Shown piece after piece: positions 56,045 to 64,000 of a stretch of DNA of 64,000 nucleotides. A program made the translations under genes and the position numbers. The first letter of the stretch is position 1, and every line of letters starts with the position of its first letter. Under the pieces are notes generated by a model that saw only the letters and a list, made by a program, of their open reading frames with translations, was not told the origin of the DNA and ran no database searches. Origin of the DNA: Gnetum montanum (Eukaryota > Streptophyta > Gnetopsida > Gnetales > Gnetaceae); contig MNCI01029043.1 of assembly GCA_015680685.1 (NCBI GenBank), positions 99,079 to 163,078 on the forward strand. Reading direction: 5' to 3'.

Positions 56045-56791
56045 GGTCAAAATGCTAAAAATGGCTTATCAAAGATGTAAATGGGTAGAGAAAAAGAGAA
56101 AATTCTAGCAACAGTAATTAATAGAGAGCTAAAAATAATAAAAAAATTGATACAAGGTTATAGGTTATAAATAGTAAATAGCTATCCAAGGAGGGCATAC
56201 CACATTTACTAAAAAAGGCAAATGGTGGGTATCAAACCCCAACCATGCTAGGCTTCCTAGTTGCATCCACACTGGGTGTAGTAGGGGGAAAGAAAGGAAA
56301 GCAAGATGGAAAATCTTACACCTTTCTATTTAGCATTGGAGTTGGTGATTTAATTTTGGAAAAGTTGGATTTGACTAAAAATTGAAGTGGAAACTTTAAC
56401 TTTTACACAAAAAATGATTTTGGCAAGCTGCCAACATTGCTTTTGTTGGAAAAATTTTCATAACAACGGGGCATGGAGATTTCGGTGGTAAAGCCACCAA
56501 TGCTAGTCTCATTGGAGAATTTGGTAGCAAAAGGGTATAAAGGTTGGAACAGGAAACCAATGCTAGCCTTGGAATTCATAGTAATTGTTGTGAAATCTCC
56601 AAAGCTCCAAACACCTACAACTCCCATGCTGGGCTTTGGGGGTAGAGGGGGATGCATTGTAGCATTGGTTTGAGTAACCACAAAGGGGGTTAATAAATTG
56701 TGCATAAAATACTTTAAAGATTTTAAAAATTTTTAATGCTAGGCAATTTGATCACACAAGCAATAGGTTTGGACATAGAATTTGGATGGAG
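56045..56791 (-). other. untranslated leader of G2
   Basis: Between gag start and PBS. The small ORFs (56403-56705 and its reverse) are not matched by ORFs in the G leader. Confidence 0.5.
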
Positions 56792-56815
56792 GCCCTCCTT
56801 CTAGCACTAGAAACA
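56792..56815 (-). other. decayed primer binding site of G2
   Basis: Minus strand TTTCTAGTGCTAGAAGGAGG next to LTR end CTACA; see the equivalent in G at 6258. Confidence 0.5.
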
Positions 56816-58242
56816 TGTAGCGATTGAAAATCTTAGTTGCTAGAGAAGCTGAGAATTCTTAGTGAAATAGCCTTAACTATAGATTCCAAGGACCTCCTTG
56901 AAAAATAGGATTTTAGGTGCCTTGCATGGTCTAGCAAATCATCCAAGGACCTAAATAAGGACAAAACTAGATAACAAAAAAATAAAAATGTAAGATGCAG
57001 ATCTGATGATAAATGCAATGAGGATAAAGAAAATAAATTTAAATTGCACACTAATGGAATTGTAAACTTTTATTCAAAAAAGGATAAAGTCCAAAAATAT
57101 GTACAAAATTGTGCCTAAGAAGATTGTAGAGGGTTCACTTGGGTGGGGGTTCAAAATCTACTGAAATTGCTATGATCAACTCCACAATCCAGGGGCTTTG
57201 CCACTCTCAATGCTTTCAAAACTTTACTACTCTTACACTAGATCTACTACATTGTTGATGTAGGAGGGATGAGATGTGTGAGGGATTTGGATAAAAAATT
57301 CAGTAACACTGTGAGTTTGGGTTCTCAAGTGCTCAATGTTGATACCATAATCTCACACATCTCAAAGGGGGATAATAGGGGTAACAATGGCTATGGGTTC
57401 CTCATTGGGGATTCAAGAAGCTTGTGTGTTCTCAAAGGTATTGAATGCAAAAAATTCCTAAAAACGTAAAATTATGGAACCCCTTCATGGTCTTGGTGCT
57501 TGGATTTTATAGGGTTTTGGCATAAATTTGATTGATGCTACAAATTCTGCTTGATTTTTAGTAAATTTTGGATATGTGCAAGTGTGGTGGGTGTTCAAAT
57601 CTAGCAGGGGTTACTATGTATTGTAAGTGTTGTATCCCCATAGCATCAAAGCCATTTCATTTACTAAAAATAGTAAATGGAAATTTCATCCTCGCTAGCT
57701 TCTTCCATCCATGATGAGCCTTCCAATAGCAAAGTTGGGATGCAGGATCCTCTTTGGAGTTGGTGCTATGTTGGAATCTTGGACCATGTTGGAGTAACAC
57801 TAGGGGGTGGGAAGGTGTAATGCTGGGGGAAGGAAGTGACAATGGTGGGGTAAAGGTTATACCCCCCCCCCCCCTCCCCACACTAAGCATGGTTAATGTC
57901 TTATCCTCCAACACTAAGGATAGGCGGGCCAAATTCTCCAACAGGCATCTCCAACATGGAAAATATCATACCCCCCACCATAAAACCCAACAAAGTGCCA
58001 ATTTTGGCATCGCAAAAGGCATTTTTAACCCCTCCAACTCCAAATATAAGTATTATATGGATTTTTTAGCTTATGGGATGAGGCCTTGACAACTTATGAG
58101 GCATCATTCAATCCAAAAATTATAAAGTATGTGAGATTGCACCTCATGGATTACAATCTTCACATTTTCAATGAAATTTAGCCTTGGGCTTCATGGGATG
58201 GAAATTAAAAGGGCTACAAGATGTAATTTTTGTGGTGTTTCA
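56816..58242 (-). repeat. 5' LTR of G2, 1427 bp
   Basis: Plus-strand TGTAGCGATTGAAAATC ... GTGGTGTTTCA, followed by CCTTG (TSD). Aligns over its length with 41871-43302. It has a 14-C run at about 57861. ORFs at 57657-58089 lie inside the LTR. Confidence 0.85.
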
Positions 58243-58247
58243 CCTTG

Positions 58248-59289
58248 CTATCTTTAACATGTCCATTTCCTCTCTACACTATTAGAAATGAGATTATGGA
58301 GAAGAGTTATTGGTATACTACTTAAGCCCTGCATTTATTACCTATGAGACCTGATATATTGAAGTAGAGAGGTATTCTCTAGCCCTAGTCTTCTTATTAA
58401 AGAAGTGGAGACATTACCTCTTTTGAAGCCAAGTCAACGTCATTTGCAAGGACAACATGCTTAGAGTCATAATGACCAATATCTCTGAAAGTAGTTGTAT
58501 AGCCTATTGCAAACCTATAATAGAAAAGTTTGACCTTCATTAATCTCTCAAGTATCAATGAAAGGTCAACCCATAGTTGTAGAACTTATTGCTTTCCAAA
58601 ATGAAGATCATGTAGCCATTGACCCTAAGTTTCATGATGAGCATGTCAACATTGTTAGCGAAGTACCCAAAAGCTATGAGAGAATCATGCACTTTGATAA
58701 TGCTTCAACAACCCATGGGACCAATGTTGCTGCCATCATAACATTTTCATCTAGTGAAATCCAATTCTTTGCTTACCATTTCTAGTTCCCATGCACCAAC
58801 AACATGGAAGAGTATGAAAGGTTGATTAAGGAAATGATGGTAGCTCATGAGCAAAGAATTAAATGCCTAATGATAAAAATATGATTCGCAACTTGTGGTT
58901 AATCAAGTGACTGAGGCTTATGCTTGTAAAGACAAACATTTGCAACCTTACTATGACCTAGGAAAGAACCTGATGCAATAATTTATAAATGTTGATATTC
59001 AACATATACCTTGAACCAAGAACATGTTATCCAATGGCATTGTAACCTTAGCCCTCAATGTGATGTTTAATGTGTTTAGAAAGTTGCCTTCATTAACCGT
59101 GAACTATGTTATTCTCATCATGTAGAATGCTAGGGATAAATCTATATCATGGTTCATACTGCTCCTCGAAAGGAATGGTATGACAATATCAAGTTTTACT
59201 TGATGCATGGTAAATATCCACAAGGCATGAATACTTGTCAAAAGGATGATGTACATAAAAGAATAAAATAGTGATAACACATTCTGTCG
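58248..59289 (+). pseudogene. G RNase H and connection
   Basis: Resumes after G2: Tyr-Tyr-Leu-Ser, Tyr-Glu-Thr, Tyr-Ile-Glu-Val-Glu-Arg-Tyr-Ser-Leu-Ala-Leu-Val-Phe and Lys-Lys-Trp-Arg-His-Tyr-Leu at 58310-58430 match the Ty3/gypsy RNase H block. A second region at 58558-58785 (Glu-x-His-Phe-Asp-Asn-Ala-Ser) resembles the additional RNase H (aRNH) of Tat-lineage elements, where Phe-Asp-Gly-Ala starts the domain. That second assignment is inference. Both would degrade RNA in RNA-DNA hybrids. Stops and frameshifts are frequent. Confidence 0.65.
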
Positions 59290-60430
59290 ATAGTCTTATA
59301 ATGGCACATTGTTAGTATGCTTGGGCAAAGTCGAAGTCCATATAGTCCTTGAATAAGTTCATGAAGGTGTATGTGGAGGACACATAGGACCTAGAGCCAT
59401 GGACACTAAAATTAGGAGACTAGGCTATTATTGGACCTATATGGAAAGTGACTGTCTACAAAAGATTAAAAATTGTGACATGTATTAACAACATAGCAAC
59501 TTAATACATGTGCCACCAATTGAGTTACACACTACTCAGATAAATTGGCCAATTCAATAGTGGGGGTTGGAAATCATTGGATATATAACACCTAAATATT
59601 CCATAGGGCATAGTTTCATCATCACTACAATTGAATACTTCACAAAATGAGTTGAATTTATTATCTTAAGAAAGTTGATGTCTCAATAATTTTGTAGATT
59701 AATATTAGACAACATAGTAGCCTGATTTGACATACCTTTGAACATAGTCATAGATAATGAACCGCAGTTTAGTAGCTAAGAAACAAAAGCATTTTGTTAG
59801 GACCTAGGTATTAAACATTAATTTTCATCATCGTACTACCCTCAAAGCCAATGGACAAGCTAAGATCATCCTAAACTTGCTTAAAAAGATGCTAAAAATA
59901 GTAGATGTAAGTGGCATGAATAACTTATTTGCACACTTTGGGCTTACCAAACTACCTTTCAAACTACAACTAGTGTAACTTCATAGAGCTTAGTTTACAT
60001 ATGTGAAGCTATTTTACCTCTTGAATTGCGGGTACCATTTCTTAGGGTAGCTCTATTGAACTTCACTAATGATGAATAGAATAAGGAGATGTGTACCATC
60101 GACCTAGATTTTGTGGAAGAGCTATAGAAATGAAGGCTTGTCCACATTGAGCATTACTAGGAGAGGTAGAAATAATAGCATCACCATGACCTAAAAAAAG
60201 GAAAGATCAAGGAAGAAGACTTGGTCCTTAGGGTTTTTTGTAAGCATGTAGACAAGTTCTCAGCAAACTAGAAGGGGCCTTTCTTAATCACCAAGGCCTA
60301 TGGAAATGGAGCCTTCAAACATGGATGGAAATGAATTGGCCAATCTAGTCAATCATTCCTACTTAAAGCCTTATTAAATTTGATGCAAGTTTCTTTACAA
60401 GTACAAGCTAATAGTTAACATCGATGACCT
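59290..60430 (+). pseudogene. G integrase
   Basis: Zinc-binding part: His-Glu-Gly-Val-Cys-Gly-Gly-His at about 59360, then Cys-Asp-Met-Tyr-Gln-Gln. Core: Trp-Gly-Leu-Glu-Ile-Ile-Gly at about 59560 (the first catalytic Asp appears as Glu), Ile-Asn-Asp-type Asp-Asn-Glu-Pro-Gln-Phe at about 59755 (second Asp), and Tyr-Tyr-Pro-Gln-Ser followed by a degraded Glu block. The C-terminal part near 60180-60330 has Glu-Asp-Leu-Val-Leu. It inserts element DNA into the chromosome in related families. Many stops and frameshifts. Confidence 0.75.
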
Positions 60431-61473
60431 TTACAATAAGCGAGCTTGCGTGACCATTCTTTACACCTTTCTCTATTCAGCACAAAGAATGAATTATAAA
60501 AACTTTATAAATCTAATGCATATCACATTAATCTCTCTATGTTGTACCAATAGTGATATGTGATGGCTTGGTTTACTAGTTTGTCTCATGTGGATCTATG
60601 CAATGTCTTGTAACAACATGTTTTATTTATCTTATTTTCTTATCCTCTTGAAGTTGTGCTTGCAAGATGAAGCCTGTTGTCATCCCATGAGTGCAACTCA
60701 TCGTAGCAGAAAATTTCCATGTGACTTTGATGCACATGATTTGGTTAGCTTATCCTACTATACTAAGAGTGCTTATTTCACATAATTTTCATTGTCATTC
60801 CTGAACCCATCCTCATAGCCTGATTATAACATTCCTCACCCTAAACAATAATGATAATCTATGTTTGACACTCATGCATTATGGTCATATGAAATCTTCT
60901 TCATGATGCTCCAACATCAAGTACATTGAATGTAATAATCCTCATTTAGTGGGAAAACCAAATCAAAATCAACCTTTGTAATGAAATCCAATGAAGGTTT
61001 CACCCCATCGAAAAAAAGGAAAGTAAATTACAAAGAATCCAAGAAGCCAATGAAGAATAAAAGATAGATAAACAACTCCAAACATGCAAATGAATGAATG
61101 TAACATCCTAACACACCTTGGAGTGAGATATTGGTCCATCAAAAACATTACTAAGTGATCCTTATCTCAAAGACACAAAGCATGAAGACCTCATTGTTCA
61201 TTCAACATGTCATTGCCATAATAGTAGCCATGATTTCAACATTTAGAACTCATTGTTAATTTCGTGACCACTCCTTTATAGCCAAATATAGCCTTTATCC
61301 TATATTATTTTATCATAATCTCATCTCAGCATCACAAGCACTCTTTGACATGGTTTGAAACTACTAAATTAATTGCAGAGAGGAAACATTGGTGATGGAC
61401 CTGCTGTGGTGTTTTGTGTTCTTTGTTATTATTACTTGGGTCAATCTTTTAAACATCAACAAAGAGGAACTGA
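60431..61473 (+). other. 3' untranslated region and PPT of G
   Basis: Matches G2 43303-44399 in reverse. The last bases (AACAAAGAGGAACTGA) are a purine-rich PPT adjoining the LTR. The ORF at 60588-60785 is not conserved in G2. Confidence 0.6.
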
Positions 61474-62807
61474 TGAAACACCATCAAGAAATTTCATGTT
61501 GCAATTTTTAAGCCATCACCATTAAACTTGAGGTTGGAATTTTAATGTAAAATGTGAAAATTGTAATCCATGAGATGTAATTTCACATACTTTAAATTTT
61601 GGGGCTAAAAAAATACTTCATAAGTTGTTATAGCCTTTATTCCCAAGTGAAAAAAGTCCTACCATGTATATATGTTGGCTTGGGTAGGTAAAAAATGCCT
61701 TTTGGACTACCAAAATTTGCATTTTCATGGGTTTTGTAGGGGGTATGACGTTGGAAGAATCTATACCTAGAGTTGGGGATTTGACTTTCATTCTTGCAAA
61801 TATGGCCAACATAGTCACCATAAGGCCAACATTGCCAATCAAGGTTAGCATTAAAGTGGTTGGGATTGTTGTTTTCAATAAATATTAGCATTACTCCTAC
61901 AACTCCTATGTTGCCACTATGGATAAAAAGTTTGTCTACTAATTTTAACAACCAACATGGTTTTGGTGCCTTGGGGATGTCAAAACTTACTACAAATGAT
62001 AGCTATGCTGGAATTAAATGCCTGCCACACCTGCACATAACACCAATTTGTTAGTAATCATGACAAAAATTTGTAGCCATAATTCAGTAGCCATATAACC
62101 TATATAAGTCAATTCTAAACACCTTAAGGGGTTCCACCTTTTTTGAACTCCTAAGATTAAAAAAAACTTGGAGAAAAAAAAAGGATTTTAGAGAAATTCT
62201 TCAATGTGGAAACTTGTAGCTATTTTAAACCACTTCTAACCTTGAAGCTTGTGTGAGACTTTTTGGAGCAATGTTTGGCTTCTTGGACATCTAGACTCCC
62301 AACATGATACCATTCTTTATGACAATGTTCTTCACATACTTTGGCCCCCTTGTAACCAAGGTTACAAATTTGTGCAAGGAATCCATGATGCATTTCAATT
62401 GTGGGAGTTGGGAATTTCTTGGATTGTGGCATTGACTATGGTGTGCAAAACTATCAACTTTGACAGGCTTCAAACTTCATCAGGTCATATCCCTCATGCC
62501 CCCAGGCACCACTTGTATACATTTTGAACTTTATTTATTTACAATATTTTCATTGTAATAAATGTTATTGTTCATTTTTTGTGTAAGTAATTAAATTTTT
62601 ATTATATGCATTATTTTATATCAGAGTTGTATTATTCTTTATCATTGCTTTTACCCCCATGTATACTTCTCAAGTTCCTAGGTGATTGGCTAGATTGTCG
62701 AGGGTTCCTTGGATCCTCTTTCTTGAAGGCCCTTTAGATCCAAGGCTAAAATCATTTTACACACATGACTTTTGGTTTTCCATTGACCAAATTTTTTGGG
62801 TGCAACA
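61474..62807 (+). repeat. 3' LTR of G, 1334 bp
   Basis: TGAAACACCATC to GGGTGCAACA; aligns with 4938-6257. Inner ORFs (61618-62527) are not genes. Confidence 0.82.
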
Positions 62808-63751
62808 ACAAAAATATAGCTAGAAACCTATGAGTGGTCTAGATCTTCTAAATAGGATCCATCCCCTAGAAAAAATTGAAGGTCAATGATGAAATGAATG
62901 CAAATCCTAAAATAAGATTTGAAACTAAGCTCTTAATAGTGTCCTAGATGATAGAGTAAATCTAGATCTAGCTCTTCTCCAAATTGGCAAGGCCTTCCCC
63001 TCTACTTCTATCTTCTAGATGTTAGCAAAGTAAATAGATAATTTCTAATGGAAGGGTCACTAGGTATTTATGCTCATAAAGATATGACATGGTTGGGAAA
63101 AAAGGATAATGTTATTAGAAAAATCAAAATTAAAAAGATAATATGATTAATCTTAATTTCTAAAAATCAGTAAAAGTAATATACCAACATAATCTTATAC
63201 CTAGTGTTGGTTTAACAGGTTCCCTCTTATGGATTAGCTAATAGCTATGTCTTTGCCCAAATCTAATAACAATGTCTAAGGTTCCAACATAACTAACTAT
63301 GGTACTATCTGAGACATTCTATAGTATAAGCTAATATAAATAAAAAATTAATATATATATATAAACTAATGAATATACTAATAAACATAAAGTAGCTAAA
63401 ACAAAGCATACCACAAAGTCAATGTAGTGTCTCATGTGCTAATGAGCCATTTATTACTTAAAACTTCAAAAAAAAAAAAAAAAAGGTTAGTGCACATATG
63501 CTAAAATAAAAATAAGAAAATTTTAAAATATTAAAAATAAAATTAAAAGTAAAAGTTAAAATAATATTTATTAAAGTATCAAAAGCATCTAAAAATGTAA
63601 ATGCAAGATACATGGCTCAACTAATACACACATGGTCATTTAAGGAAATATATTTAAAAATGCAAAAGATAGGCTTAGTAACAAAACAGCAAGGGTTTAA
63701 AACATAAACATAATAAGGACTAAGAGGAATTTGAAATAGGGGTATTATACA
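62808..63751 (-). repeat. 3' LTR of a chromovirus-like element (left boundary uncertain)
   Basis: Ends on the plus strand GGGGTATTATACA, i.e. starts TGTATAATACCCC on its own strand. It is homologous to 3490-4091 over its right half. The low-coordinate end is not defined. An A run is at about 63469-63484. Confidence 0.55.
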
Positions 63752-63775
63752 ATACCACCCCCCCACCCCCCACCC
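63752..63775 (-). other. polypurine tract of the chromovirus-like element
   Basis: C-rich on plus, so GGGTGGGGGGTGGGGGGGTGG on minus, directly upstream of the LTR start TGTATAATACCCC. A typical Ty3/gypsy PPT-LTR junction. Confidence 0.75.
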
Positions 63776-63788
63776 AAGATTCTTCTTC

Positions 63789-64000
63789 TTAGAAGATATT
63801 AGAGTATGAGGTATGTAGATCTTTCTCCACTTACCATGTTGCTTCCTAGGTTTCATGACTTTCCCAAATAATGTTTACCATTAGAATAACCTTACTCCTC
63901 AATTGCCTATCCATTTTGTATATAATCTTAATTGTTCATCCCAAAAATTTGACATTAGTTTGAAGATACACATCTTGTCAATCTATTATGTGATCTAAAT
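63789..64000 (-). pseudogene. Ty3/gypsy chromovirus integrase C-terminus with chromodomain (partial)
   Basis: A minus-strand frame without indels up to the window edge, ending at TAA 63789. It reads Asp-Arg-Gln-Leu-Arg-Ser-Lys-Val, then Val-x-x-x-Trp-Glu-Ser-His, Glu-Ala-Thr-Trp and Val-Glu-Lys-Asp-Leu, then Tyr-Ser-Asn-Ile-Phe. This is the chromodomain end of Tekay/del-like polyproteins, which binds modified histones and guides integration (family knowledge). Three stops are visible, including Trp-(stop)-Val-Glu where Glu is expected. The rest of the element lies beyond the window. Confidence 0.8.

Larger units (their letters stand above)
41871..58242 (-). mobile_element. G2: minus-strand relative of G inserted in G's RNase H region
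   Basis: LTRs 41871-43302 and 56816-58242, PBS at 56792-56815, PPT at 43303-43320 and TSD TCTTG/CCTTG. The order on the minus strand is gag (56044), protease, 6.3-kb spacer, RT (46190-45013), then the integrase C-terminus (44985-44400) with RNase H and most of the integrase deleted. Total 16.4 kb. It is the same family as G, in the opposite direction. Confidence 0.85.
4938..62807 (+). mobile_element. G: giant Tat/Ogre-like Ty3/gypsy element, interrupted by T1, T2 and G2
   Basis: LTRs at 4938-6257 and 61474-62807 bracket a plus-strand internal region. The order is gag (7006-9363, 27732-28380), protease (28381-28545, 34148-34605), a 6-kb spacer, RT (40595-41865), RNase H (58248-58800) and integrase (59290-60430). 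Removing T1, T2 and G2 with their TSDs leaves about 17.5 kb. The gag knuckle of the type (C)-x2-H-x4-GH-x4-C, the protease motif Asp-Asp-Gly and the integrase type suggest the Tat lineage. No matching TSD was found at the outer ends (AGCAC before, ACAAA after), so the ends may be altered. All coding parts are broken. Confidence 0.8.

Noticed and set aside
1-64000. tRNA, rRNA or other structured RNA genes
   Set aside because: No cloverleaf-like A/B box pairs or rRNA words were noticed by eye. A tRNAscan-SE or Infernal run would settle it.

Overview
The window looks like intergenic repeat DNA from a seed plant with a large, retrotransposon-rich nuclear genome. It is AT-rich and has no convincing intact host gene. 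Almost everything is decayed Ty3/gypsy-type LTR retrotransposon, full of stop codons of the C-to-T / G-to-A kind. A gymnosperm or a giant-genome angiosperm would fit; the sequence alone does not decide.

The layout is a set of nested insertions that can be dated relative to each other from 5-bp target-site duplications (TSDs). The host layer is a plus-strand giant Tat/Ogre-like element, G (4938-62807, about 17.5 kb once its inserts are removed). G is broken three times: by T1 (9364-27726, TSD TAAAC on both sides), by T2 (28551-34147, TSD ATCTT/ATCTC), and by a minus-strand relative of itself, G2 (41871-58242, TSD TCTTG/CCTTG). T1 is itself broken by T3 (16913-26880, TSD CTAAT). The 5' LTR of T3 is broken by a 3.16-kb element F (23064-26223, TSD GTATG) that carries a fragment of an IDD-type zinc-finger transcription factor gene. 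At the left edge (1-2952) is another member of the T family, arranged so that one LTR has a PBS plus gag on one side and a PPT plus 3' internal sequence on the other. At both outer edges are minus-strand LTRs of a third family. The right one is followed by a PPT and the integrase/chromodomain end of a Tekay/del-like chromovirus.

The T family (T1, T2, T3 and the left-edge copy) is all on the minus strand, has a tRNA-Asp-like PBS (TGGCGCCATTG...) and LTRs of about 0.8-1 kb running TGATG...CATCA, and shows no reverse transcriptase anywhere. T1 encodes gag plus a long 3' ORF (plant-transposon-like domain plus coiled coil). T2 keeps gag but has lost the middle of that ORF. T3 has gag and an aspartic protease. 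These look like non-autonomous, gag-bearing (TR-GAG-like) elements. Their promoters share a cluster of GCGATATCGC palindromes next to a TATA box.

The G family has gag, protease, RT, RNase H and integrase, but with about 6 kb between protease and RT. That spacer holds, on the opposite strand, what looks like a multi-exon gene with an FCP1/NIF-phosphatase-like exon. In G2 it also holds a 16-copy array of palindrome-bearing repeats with a period of about 189 bp. These two are the most unusual content of the window.
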